The notes under the pieces: model-generated
The model's database searches: none
What the model saw: only the letters and a program-made list of their open reading frames with translations
What the model was told of the DNA's origin: nothing
Program-made: the position numbers and the translations under genes
Source: Aphidius gifuensis
Lineage: Eukaryota > Arthropoda > Insecta > Hymenoptera > Braconidae
Length of the DNA stretch: 64,000 nucleotides
Assembly: GCF_014905175.1 (NCBI RefSeq)
Contig: NC_057791.1
Span: 4,402,001 to 4,466,000 of the forward strand
Direction of reading: 5' to 3'
Shown here: in pieces, positions 13,553 through 24,900 of the stretch
Layout: every line of letters starts with the position of its first letter
How positions within the stretch are numbered: the stretch's first letter is position 1

Positions 13553-14653
13553 ATGTACAATCTAAATGTAAATATAAATCCTAGCCAAACGGCTGCCGCG
13601 AATCTTCTCGGCGTCGCGGCGGCTGAGGTCACACCGAGGACACCAGAAATTGTTAATTCATTAATTGCAATGACAAATCCATTTGATGGTTTTAATCAAG
13701 AACGTAATAAGGGTAGAAGAGATTCAACAAGTTCAAGTGGTGATACAAGTCCACCAAGTGTACAACATACTTGTAGTCAACTTATCAAAGAAGGTTAATT
13801 GATTAAATAAAATATTCATCATTTAATTAACACTTTTTCATATTTACATTTCATTTTATTAATATCTATTTTTTTTTAATTAGGATTAAAACTTACACTG
13901 CAAACTAAAAGACGAGCTAGTGAACGTATTGATGATGTCAATAAAAAAATACGAAAAGAAGACAGTGGTGATGATGAAGATGATGAAGATTCAAGCAATA
14001 ATAATGCCGGGGTAAAATTAAATATTTTCATATATATTTAATTTTAAACCCTTTGAAGAAATATATTTATTTTCTTCAAAGGGATTTAAAAAGTATAAAA
14101 AAAAAATCTCATCAAAATGTAATTGATTTATTTTTATTGTTTTTAGTTAACACCTGAGGATGAGGAAAGACGAAGAAGACGTAGAGAACGTAATAAAATA
14201 GCAGCAACAAAATGTAGATTGAAAAAACGTGAAAAAACAGTTATACTTGTACAAGAATCAGAAACACTTGAATCACAAAATCATGATTTAAAAAATCAAA
14301 TACAAGAATTAGAAACACAAAGACGTAGGCTTGTTGATATGTTAAGTTTACATACACCAACGTGTATCAAACAAAATATTAATAATAGTGATAATAATTA
14401 TCAACAATTTAATAATAATAATAACAATAATAATAATATAAATAACAATAATAATAATAGTAATAATGATCATGATCCATTATTATTACCAAGTTATCAA
14501 GATAATTTTGTACAACCATCACTTAATCAACCCCAGAATTGTGTCACGGATTATACAGTCAAGGTTGAAAATTACGATACAACTGGACAAGATTTCTACA
14601 GACAAGAAAGTCCATTTGTTGTCCCCACCTCAGACTCAGGATGCACAGTATAG
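13553..14653 (+). CDS. Atf3: bZIP transcription factor Atf3 (ATF3/JDP2 family)
   Basis: Three coding exons (13553-13793, 13884-14011, 14147-14653) give 291 residues. The diagnostic core spans the second and third exons: LIKEGLKLTLQTKRR just ahead of the basic region, then TPEDEERRRRRRERNKIAA and TKCRLKKRE (basic DNA-binding region). A leucine zipper beginning around ESETLESQNHDLKNQIQ follows. This arrangement is specific for ATF3/JDP2. These nuclear factors bind CRE/AP-1 sites as homo- or heterodimers with Jun, and in insects Atf3 acts in stress, immunity, metabolism and epithelial closure. The N-terminus has a short Ala-rich patch encoded by unusually GC-rich codons. The C-terminal tail has a long Asn tract (about residues 185-210) expected in this AT-rich genome. 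The start is the first ATG that stays in frame after the exon-2 acceptor. Confidence 0.92.
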
Positions 14654-17157
14654 TTTTATTTTTTATTATTTTATTTTATTTTTTTTTTTTATTATAAATC
14701 ACCTTGATCTCTACATGGTCTCGAAAAACGAGTCCTGAAGAGTAGGTTTTCTTTTTTTTTTTCCTTTTTTTAATTATTATTGTTATAATGTTTTTTTTTT
14801 ATTTTGTTACTCAAAAAAAAAAAAACAAAAAAATCTGACAAAAAAAAAGAAAAGACTATGCATTCCATGGACGAATAATTTCGATAGATTTTAAATGTTG
14901 GCGACTTTTTTTTTGGATATTTAAAAAAATAATTTATAGATTAAAAAAAAAAAACTAACGTCCACAATTTTTATTCTGAGTATTAAAAATCGTTTATCAT
15001 TTTGCTCTCTTTTTTTTTTTTTTTTAAATTTCATTATGTATTATTTTTTCTTTGTAACTTCTTTTTTATTTATTTATTTATTATTATTTTTTTTTGAAGA
15101 CACCTTGAGACATTCCTTTGATACCGTGGCAGCGATTGTATAGTTGACAAAAAAATGAATAAAAAAAAAAAACGTCTTCGTCGTATCAAAATCTTAAATT
15201 TTAAGCCAAAAAAAATTAAAAATATAAAAATAAAAACAATACAGAGAAAAAAGAAGTTTTTTTTGTTTACAAAAAAAGAGAGTTGAGTTGTGTAACGAGT
15301 AACGAGTTAAAGTGCAGGACACATTGCTCGATCTGAGCAAATAAAAAAAAGAAAACCAATCAAAATGAAAAAAAAAAAAAATCATATACAGATTATAATA
15401 ACTTTTCTTTTTATATTTTTTTTTTTTGATTTTCATGTTTAATTATGAAAATATGCCATGGTGCTTTAATAAGATGATATACCAACTTACTAATAAGTCT
15501 ATCAGATATATTTAATTAATATTATTTTCATTGCGTATGTATGAATATTTTATAGCAATTTATATAAAACGTTATTTAACGTAACTAAAAATTTATTTTT
15601 ATTATAAATATATATTTTTTTTAACTACGACATACCTCTGTGTAACTCTTAAGTTATACTCCAGTCAGTATCGTTAAAATTTTCAAATTATTTTCATGAA
15701 AAAAATATATACTTAGGTATTTCGATTTAAAAATTTTGCAAATTTCGATTTTTTAAAATTTTTAAATTTTCCTTATTAACTTGGAACAACTGGAGAATCA
15801 TATGATTATTCAGTGATGAAAATACAATAATTACTTGAACATGTTACGCGTTTTCATGATTAGCCAGGTGTTAATTATATGTTATGATGAAAAACGATGT
15901 TAAAAATTAACAAATGAAAATTAAAAAATTAATAATAAATACTTTCTTGATACTCATTATCTAAAAAAACTCTTTGAGTATAATTTTAATGGCTTTTATA
16001 AAAATTGTCAATAATTATTGAATTTGTTAATGCTGCCATTATTGGATGCACTTTTTGAGATCTGCCAAGTACGTCCATTATAATTCATAGCTGACATTTG
16101 CATTTTTTTTTTTTTTATTTTTTTTAAGATGAAAAAAAAATTGTGTTGCGTTTTGAGTGTGCATTAATTTAAAAAATAATAAATACTTATTAGCAAAACT
16201 GCCGATGTGTTACAAACAAAAAAAAAGTTAATATTGTAAAGTTATTATTTAACAATATCTTTAAATATTTTGTCAATTAAAAATTTAATTAGTTATTATT
16301 ATATATTTATTATTCATTTTTAAATTAATGCACACTCTGTAATAATTTATTAATTTTAAAATAATTTTATCAAGCATATAATATGTTATTGTTTTTTTTC
16401 TTTTCTCTAAAAATAATATACAAATTATAACCAGCTTTGAAAATAACTTCTTTTTATAAATAAATGTATAAATAATAATGTTTAAAAATCAAAAAGAAAA
16501 ATATTTGCAGAAAACAAAATAAAAAGTGCCTTGAATACTATTTTTAATTTTTTTATACTATTTGTTTTTTTTTTAACCTGTAAAATTTGCAAACCACTTC
16601 TACTGACAGCCCCAGTGAGCAACAGCATGTTAACAAACAATTTCATTTATAAAATGTTAAAATTTAATTATTTATGTTTTATTTTTCAACATATAGCTGA
16701 TTAATAATTTTGTTATTATTTTTATTTGTTAGATAATTAATATAATTTTATTTTTAAAAATAAAAAATTCAATAGTCAATTGAAATATTCTTTTTTAATT
16801 ATAAAATTCATTCAGCACATTTACACAACTTATAAAGCCACAATTAATTCACGATATACATATTTATTAATTTTTTTTTTTTATAAAATTGTTTATTTCT
16901 CTTTTATGAAATCATATTCAATTTTTTATTATTATTTTTTTTTTATTTATAAATATAACTAAAATTATAACTGATAATTAAGAAAGAAAAAAAGGTGGAA
17001 GTGATCAAAATATTTTTTTTAACAATAAATATTAATTTGTTTTAATTTCCGTAATATTTATTATGATCCTCTGTAACAAATAAAAAAAAAAACAAATTTA
17101 AATTACCAACAGAATATAACTAATAATAATTATTCAATTTTTTTTTTTTTAGTTTAC
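14654..17157. other. Atf3 3' UTR and downstream intergenic DNA
   Basis: The first ~900 bases probably hold the Atf3 3' UTR. It includes overlapping ATTTA pentamers at about 15067-15085, a pattern known as an AU-rich decay element in immediate-early mRNAs, but of low weight in such AT-rich DNA. Nothing resembling a gene is visible up to the SEC61 gamma stop codon. The region beyond about 15500 has only homopolymers and short chance frames. Confidence 0.45.
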
Positions 17158-17455
17158 TTACACAATGATATTGTTGATTGGAATATGGATAAGTTTAACA
17201 AAAAATCCAATGAATCCCATTATGCAAAAACCAATTGCAGTTGCAATAGCAATTTTGTTGAATTCTACCAAGAAAATACAAAGTAAAATAGTCAAATTAG
17301 TTGATATATTTAATGATATAAATAACAATAATATTTTTCTAAATTTATATTAACAACATACCTTTTCTGTCTGGTTTTGTACATCTTTTGACAAGTCTGA
17401 TGCTGTCCTTGGTGAACTTGCGGCTTGGCTCAGTGAATTTTTTAACTTGATCCAT
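17158..17455 (-). CDS. SEC61G: Protein transport protein SEC61 subunit gamma
   Basis: Two coding exons (17362-17455 and 17158-17264) give a 66-residue protein, the usual size for SEC61 gamma (about 68). The N-terminal amphipathic helix reads MDQVKKFTEPSRKF, followed by KDSIRLVKRCTKPDRK. A single tail-anchored membrane helix (IAIATAIGFCIMGFIGFFV) and the IHIPINN end follow. It is the gamma subunit (SecE homolog) that clamps the Sec61 translocon in the ER membrane. The match is near-identical to the family and there is no sign of decay. A 5' UTR intron seems likely (see the upstream entry). Confidence 0.95.
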
Positions 17456-18010
17456 TTTTTATTGTTTTTTATGTTTATTTTAACAATAAAATACTGAAAA
17501 ATAAAATTAAAACAATTAATAATAATAGCAACAACAACAACAACACAGACGTAAAAATATTGAGCATAAAATGAATGACTTTTTTGTTGTTTTTTTTTTT
17601 TAACATTAATTATTATAAAACGAATTTAATATTAATAAATGAAATAAATAGAACATATAGCCATTTAACACTGACAATGATGATTACTCGACAGATTGAC
17701 ACGACGTTACTATTTAATAAATTATAAGTTAATAAATATTATTGATAATATTGGTTTTTTTTTTTATTTTAATTTTCACTTGAGTGTTGTTGAGATTTTT
17801 AATATTATAAATATATTGTTGATTATATTAATTATTGTTTAATTATTTTTAATAATTAAATTATTACTCACAGTGGTTATTCCTTGAGAAAACTTTATGG
17901 AGTGTTTTTTTTTGACGTCTGATATGCCAACCTGATCGTTGTTGTAAAATCTACGTGGAGTCGACACGTAGTAATGTCACTTCCGCTAGTGTGACGTCGT
18001 ACCGTCCGAC
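17456..18010 (-). promoter_or_regulatory. SEC61G 5' UTR intron and promoter (predicted)
   Basis: On the minus strand an acceptor (TTTTTCAG, exon from 17493) and a GTGAGT donor at 17871-17866 suggest a 5' UTR intron. Upstream, 17900-18010 is the only GC-richer stretch nearby. It contains a 21-bp inverted repeat at 17951-17971, CTACGTG separated by 7 bases from CACGTAG, and a TGACGTCG CRE-like site at 17992. ACGT-cored sites read by XBP1/ATF6 or CREB proteins would suit a secretory-pathway gene, but this is inference from motif alone. 18011-18513 holds nothing recognisable. Confidence 0.45.
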
Positions 18011-18513
18011 ATTTTTTATTTCTAAAAGTGGCGGTAATTTTTAAAATTAATATAAAATAATCTATTTGATTTTTTTATTAACTTTAATTATTTATAACTT
18101 TATTATGTTTAAAAATTTTTTTATATAATATTTTAATTATTTAATTTATAAAATCAAATTATTACGATAAAAGTTGGAATTAAAAATTGTATTAACAATT
18201 ACTATTGTTTATAAATTAATAATATGATTAATATTCAAACTTGAATGAAATATTAATTTATTTTTATATATCTGAACGGTAAAATCATTCAAATTTTAGG
18301 CTATAAAATTTGTTATCTATCTCAATTCTTTTTCTTTTTTTTTTAAACGATACATTTTTAATTAATATTTTAATAATTTAACAATAACAATGATAAAATT
18401 CTTTTTTATGATTTAAATAAACATATCATACTTAATTGTGTGATGAAAATAATTTAAACTTTGAAATTTAAAATAACATAAATACTTTGTTGATGTATAT
18501 AATTAGTTTTATA

Positions 18514-19912
18514 TTAATTTAAAAATGATATTGAAATTTCTTCATTTCTTGAATTTAATTCTTTACGTAAAAGTATAAATACTTGCATCAATCTTTCTGT
18601 AACAAATATAAATTTAAAATCACCCAACAAAATATATTTAAATGAAATTTTCAAATGTAATATTTGTACCTGTAAATTGCCAAACTCTAAATGGTCCCCA
18701 TAAGAGTGAATTTTTTATTTTTTCAGCATCTTTTGTACTAGCATTTATTAAATCATCATGTCCATAAACAGAATATCTTTGTGGCGTTACAATATCTAGC
18801 CACCATTGTCGATAATGTTTAAATAATTCAGCAAAATAAAAATCAATATCAACATCATCTGTTTTAATTAATTCGGTGAAGGCATTTTTAATTTCATCTG
18901 GTGGTAGTTTTGCAAGATTTGTCAATAATTTAAAAACACCTGATGCTTTTTCACATCTTTTCATTTCATTTAATAGTCTTATTCCTCTTAATTTTTCTAA
19001 TCTTCTTTCTAAACTCTAAAATAAATAGTATTAAATCAATAATTCTTTTTAAATTAAATTTCTAAAATATAATATTTACCCTTGTGTGATGAGGAAAATT
19101 ACAAACAATTGTTGTGGTTGGAAAACATTCATTAATTGCTTTACTCAATGATATTTCAAAAAAATCAATTAATATTCTTTTTGGTTCCATCATTGCACCA
19201 TGTACAATTTTTAGTGTTTGAAATACTGTTGTGTAAGCTGCTATTGTTGTTTTTTCCATTAATGACCAAGCAATTGGAAAGAACTGTTAATTAAAAAAAA
19301 CAAAAATGTATTATTTTATTTAAATGACTTATTTATTTTTCTCGAAAAAAAAAAATAATATACTTACACTGTTGTCAATTAAAACTAGCACTGTTACTAT
19401 TTGATGAAATACAGGCAATGTATTACAATTAAATACATCAATGTGAATTTTAAAATCATGATAATTTAAAAGTGTTTGAATAATTTGATAATCAGCAAAT
19501 ACTGTTACCCAACTCATTTTATCATAAGACAAAATAGTGTGAACACTCATTGTCACATCTTGCCATTCTGTTAACAAATTTTTCCATCTATTTGATAAAA
19601 GTTCATTTGTGTATTCTTTTAATGTCCATGGATCATCTGGATAATATCCATCACGTACATTTTTCATGATAGCTTCAGCTCTTGCAAAAGGAAAATCATA
19701 CTCGATATTTTTATATCTTTAAATTAAAGTATAAATTATTATTTTTATTATTAAAATTTTTTTTTTAAATTAGAAATTATGTACCTTTTGATGATAGTAT
19801 CGTATACTTCAGCAAGACTTTTGTCTGGATTATTTAACATCATTTGATAAAGATCTTCTTGAAAATTTTCAAATTCCAAAAGTGATTTTATTCGTGTATA
19901 TTGTCTGTACAT
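18514..19912 (-). CDS. MULE transposase-domain protein, intron-split, probably domesticated
   Basis: Five exons (19785-19912, 19368-19716, 19080-19283, 18670-19015, 18514-18596) join in phase to 369 residues. Residues about 130-230 resemble the MULE transposase core: a strand with VLVLIDNS, then FFPIAWSLMEKTTIAAYTT, a 'trace partner' block with MMEPKRILIDFFEI and AINECFP, then VCNFPHHTRSLERR. In the family these hold the DDE-type residues and the C/H-containing segment. Here the second acidic position (IDFFE) is visible, while the first looks like IDN. The C-terminal region is helical. No FLYWCH finger is seen before the first Met, so the gene may be N-terminally reduced. Four introns with clean GT-AG borders and an intact frame argue against a young autonomous transposon. 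No terminal inverted repeats were seen. Function unknown. Confidence 0.6.
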
Positions 19913-19948
19913 ATTTTTTTTGTTTATTAATTAATACGATTAATGATT

Positions 19949-20056
19949 TTTTTTTTTTTTTGACGTTATACAAAATTGCACATGCAAAAACAGTCATGTG
20001 TTTTTGTTTTTTAATATACCACCGTAAATAAAAACAAATGAAGCCTATAAAAAAAA
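19949..20056 (-). repeat. Dispersed ~105-bp repeat, copy A
   Basis: Read on the minus strand, this closely matches 40631-40735 read on the plus strand. The best-conserved part is about 34 bases running ACTGTTTTTGCATGTGCAAT then TTTGTATAACGTC and a poly-A run. Flanking blocks (TTTTTATTTAC, GGTGG, AAACAAAAACACA) also correspond. It lies directly upstream of the MULE-like gene (start at 19912), in the same orientation relative to that gene as copy B has to F-box gene 4. It could be the end of a transposable element or a shared promoter segment. The rest of 19913-20357 shows nothing else. Confidence 0.55.
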
Positions 20057-20357
20057 AAAAAAAAATGAATTAATGAATTTCTTGTTTCTATTATTTTTTT
20101 CATGTGTTTTTTTTTTTTTAAACTATTTAAAATTTAATTATTGAATTGTATTGTATGAGAAAGTAAAAGTATTTTTTTTTTTGTTCTATTAAAATTATTT
20201 TAAAGATTATAGTTTAGTAGATACTGATCAAAACAAATTTATTATTTAAACAACGCAATGAGATTATTAAAATTACTATCATGTTTTTTTGAAGATAAAT
20301 ATTTTATTAACTTAATCAGTAAATATATGAAATAGTTATTAATCACGTAGACATATT

Positions 20358-20434
20358 GATAAGATATAACTAAATCTTGACGAAATTGTTTAGATAAAAA
20401 TTGTTATATAAATAGAATATTTTGTGAATCATGA
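20358..20434 (+). promoter_or_regulatory. Core promoter of the serine protease homolog
   Basis: A textbook TATA box (TATATAAATAG) sits at 20404-20414, about 30 bp before a plausible start site and 31-41 bp before the ATG, implying a very short 5' UTR. A GATA-factor site (TTGATAAGATA) lies at about 20358-20368. GATA sites are common in promoters of insect gut and fat-body secreted proteins, so such expression is a reasonable inference. Confidence 0.5.
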
Positions 20435-20444
20435 ATCATTAATC

Positions 20445-21452
20445 ATGAGTGGTTTAATATTTTTACTTGGTACTTTTGTTTTAACAAATGGTAAGTTAAT
20501 TTATTTTAAAAATATACTTTAAATAATTTCAATTTATAATTAATTTAATTAATTTTCAAGGTCTTCCAACATCGAAAATAGCTGGTGGACATGATGCTGA
20601 TGATGGAAAATATCCATATATATTTTCACTACAATCTAACGATGAACATTTATGTGCTGGTGTTATTTTTGATGAACATCATGTTATAACAACAACATCA
20701 TGCACAAATATGTAATTATTATAAATATTTATTATTATTTTATACTAAATAAAAACTAATATTTTTATTCAATTTATTCTAGTGATGTTGATTTAAGTAA
20801 ATTGAGAATAGTTGTTGGATCAAATTCATTAAGTGGTGGGCAAAAATATAAAACAAATGAATCAGCAACTCATGCTGATTATGATAACTATTTTAGACAA
20901 TCTGATATTGCAATTTTAAAAACAACAGAACCAATACAATTTAATGATAAAGTTCAACCAATTAATATTACATTTAACAATGTTTATGATACAAATGATT
21001 ATCCAGTAATACTTGCTGGTTGGGGATATACATCTGTAAGTATTATTAGAATATTATTTATAAAATTAATACTATTATAATAAATATATTTTTAGGAAAA
21101 TGGACCAACATCTGAAAAACTTCAAGAAATTGATTTAAAAATATTAGACCGTGAAACTTGTAAGAGAAGTTTATGGGTATCAAATAGCCAAATTTGCACA
21201 CTTGAAAATGGAAATTCTGGTCCTTGTTATGTAAGTAATTTTATTTATTAATTATAACTTTGAGATTATTAATCAAACCTATGAAAATAATTACAGTATG
21301 ACGGAGGTAGCCCGCTAACAACTGATGGAATTTTCATTGGATTATTATCATATGGAAAACCTTGTAGTAGTGGATCACCAATGGTTTACACTATTGTTCA
21401 TAAACACATGGACTGGATAAACTCAGCAATTGAGTCTTTATCAAAAAAATAA
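20445..21452 (+). CDS. Secreted serine protease homolog (S1 fold, catalytically inactive)
   Basis: Five exons (20445-20490, 20561-20711, 20783-21035, 21096-21230, 21297-21452) give 246 residues. Residues 1-16 are a signal peptide. IAGGHDADDGKYPY is the IVGG-type mature N-terminus. The chymotrypsin catalytic triad is broken: the TAAHC block reads TTTSC (His57 to Ser), the SDIAIL block keeps Asp102, and GDSGGPL reads YDGGSPL (Ser195 position is Gly). AGWGYTS and the C-terminal YTIVHKHMDWI are otherwise canonical. There is no clip domain. Such homologs in insects act as non-catalytic cofactors or binding proteins, and in parasitoids some are venom components; neither is shown here. The first Met is used because an earlier in-line ATG meets a stop after two codons. 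Confidence 0.88.
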
Positions 21453-21940
21453 TGGTAAATAATGGTAATTTATTTTTTTTTTTTTTTATTCATATTAAAT
21501 TTTCAATTATTCATAGATTTACATAAACAAAAATTCGTATCAAAAATGAATACAATCGTGTTAGAAAAATACAAAATTACAATAATAATAAAAATAAGAT
21601 AAATAGGATAGAAATTCGAATCCTGTTCAAAAACTAAAAATCTGATTATTTATCACTTAAACAACATGTTAATAATAATAAGAAAAAAAAAAAACGCTTC
21701 TATATTTTATCGTCATAATGTATGAAAATAAAATTTAAATTATTCGATTATATGCATGACATGAAATTATAAATAAACTTGCTATTCAAACATTAAGTAA
21801 AATTACAAAAAAAAAATAAGTTATACATGTTTGAAACAATAATAATAATAATACATTTTTTTTTTTCAGAAAATTATTTATCAAATAATGATGCTTACAG
21901 TAATGATGACGATGCGATGACGATGATAACAAGTAAAAAT
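21453..21940. other. Shared 3' region of protease homolog and Spt6
   Basis: This is the converging 3' UTR territory of two genes on opposite strands. It contains AATAAA-like signals and homopolymers, with no further gene. Confidence 0.5.
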
Positions 21941-24900
21941 TTACCAAAAATCAGGATCAAAAAGTGAATGTTTTGCTGCTTTATTATTTTGATTATTTTT
22001 AATTGTAGGTGTTTCATCAACTGTAGTAAATAAATCATCAATATATTTATTTGTACCACTGTAACCAGTTACAGCAGCTGGTTTATATGATGGATAATTA
22101 ATTGGTGATTGATTAATTAAACTTGATAATGATTTTATTGATGTATCAGACATTTTTTCATTAATTTGATTAATTAAATTTTTATTTTTAACATTACATA
22201 AACCACGTAATTCATGTGATAAATTAGTTTGTTTATTGTAATATTCTTTAAACCATCTTAATAATTTTTGAAAATTTTTAAATTCTTTTTCTCTGTATAT
22301 AAATCCATTTGATGTTATTTGTATGTATTCATGATATACCTTATTATGTGGTAAATATGAAAGCATAAAATATGTTGGTATTCTTTCAAATACTGACAAA
22401 ATATATGGTATATATTTTGGATTAATAATTTGTTGTTTTTTTAAAATATTATCAGCTTTAACTTGTGATCCAAGTACACTTGATTTATAATATTTATAAT
22501 TAATTATTGTTGCTGCATTTTCAGCTAATGGTTTAACATAATTTGTCATTATTTCATATAAATCATCAAATTCTTGTTCACCAATAAATAATCTTCTACC
22601 AACTGAAAAACTATTTGGTTTATCTTCTTCTCTAATGTCAATATGATGAAATACATTATCAGTTACTTTCCATGTTATTGTTAAATGATCACAACCTTTA
22701 CTACTTGGTCGTATAACAGCATCACCTTGTTTTGTTGAATGATGTTTCATGATATTTTCAGTTTCTGGATAATTAACATTTTTAAAATATTTATTTGTTA
22801 TTATTCTAATATGATAAACACGTAAATTTTGTTGAATTTTTTCACTTTTAACAATATCTAAATCAATTTTTTCTTGTTCATTATCATAATAGTCATCTTT
22901 TTTTAATGACCATACATTATCAATGTCATCAAGATCACTTTTTTTAATACTACATTCAACATTAAATTTATCAATATTAATACTAATAATACGACTTTTA
23001 ATTGGTGTATTTATTTGTATATTATCTGGTATATCTGTTGTATTGTCATCAGACATATTTTTAATTTTAATATAACCAGTTATTCCATTGTCAAATTTAA
23101 TTTTAATACCAGTTAATTTACCAGTACATTCTTCATTATCAAGATGATTCCATACATGTGATAATTCAATAAAATCATCTTTATTACAATATGAACATTT
23201 CCAAAGACGTGTATCATTATTTCTAACTGGATGAATTTCATCACGTCGTTCTTCAATTGGTTTTTTTTTATTAATTTTTATGATAAAACCATCAATTTTT
23301 TTACCAACATAGAATGTATCTTGTGTTTCTTTTGTTAATAATTCAAATAATTGTTGACTATCTGGTTTTTCATATGGTACACGTAGATCTTTAAAAAAAC
23401 CATGTAATTCAGTTCTAATATCTTCAAGTGTTAAACGTTTTTCACCAGATTCATCAACAATTTGTTCTGCATATGTATCAAGATCAAGATCTTCAAGTAT
23501 ATTTGGTTTATCTAAAATTTCTTCAAGTGCTTTTGTTGCATTTTCATCATCATATTCAAGTATATCAAGTGCCATTCTTCTTGCAAAATCATAATCATCT
23601 GGATGTATTCTTGATGAATCTAATATTTCAATAAAATTATCTGTATCATAATTTATATTATCTGGATCAATTTTAATAAAACCACAACAATTTTTATAAA
23701 CAATTTCATCACATTGACATAGTGTCATTAATTGTGGACGATTTTCAAGATATTTATTTGAATTTTTTAATATTTTTATGATATTTGTACTTTTTCTTGG
23801 TCCTAAACCACAAATAAATTGTAATAAATTATCATTATATTTTCTTTTCAATATTTCATTAATATCAACACCAACTTCATTAACACGATTTATAAATTCA
23901 ATATATAAATTTTCAATTAATTCATCTTTTGATAATTGTTTTTGTAATGGATGATAATATGGAAATAATATTTCTTCATCTTTTGTACAAAAACGTGAAA
24001 ATTCTCTTAATGGATCTTGTATATATCTTGCAAGTGATATTGCTTCACGTAAAATTTCATTATAATTATTAAATTCCATTTTTCCTATTGTACTATTTGA
24101 ATATAATTTTGATAAATGATTATCATATATTTCAATTGGTACATCAGGAAAATCATCATTACTTTGCATAAGTGATGTAACACATTTTTTTATATCTTCA
24201 AATATATGATTAGCCTCAACTGATTCACCAGATATAGCAATAACATGAGGTTTTTTAATTAATATAAAATTACAAATTTCCATTAGTTCATTTTTTTTTG
24301 CTTTTTGATGTATATATCTCCATGTATCTTCACGTTTAAGTACATGTGGAAGTTTTAAATAATCAGTACAATCACCATTTGGTGTAACAATACAAGCAAA
24401 ACCAGCTTGTGTTTGATCAGGTACATAAGAAATAGTCATTACACGAAGACCACAACTTGTATCCCAATCATCACCATCAAAAATACTATTATCACATTTA
24501 TATGGAGCAATTTTAATCCAATCATATAATTTTTTACAACAAGCTCTCATTACATGTTCTTTAGCTTCATCAATAAGCACTGATTTTAATTCATTTTTTA
24601 AACTTGGAATGACAATATCATTTAGTGCCATTTCAACACTAGCTTGTCTTAAATTATTCCAATTTTCAATGCAATCATCAAGCTCATCATCATTATTAAC
24701 ATATAATTTTTTTACATCATCAACATAATTATCACTTGTGTAACCTTCAATAGTATCACTTATTTTTATTGTTATTAATTTATCTTGTTCAGCTATTATT
24801 AACTTTAAAAATTGATCATCAATTAATGTGTTGATTGGTTTATCTTTAAGATACATCATTGTGAATATTGGATGTGATTCATCAATCATTTTAATACCAG

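Noticed and set aside
21600..21640. TTCGAATCC string resembling a tRNA T-loop
   Set aside because: No acceptor stem, anticodon arm or A box in the proper place.
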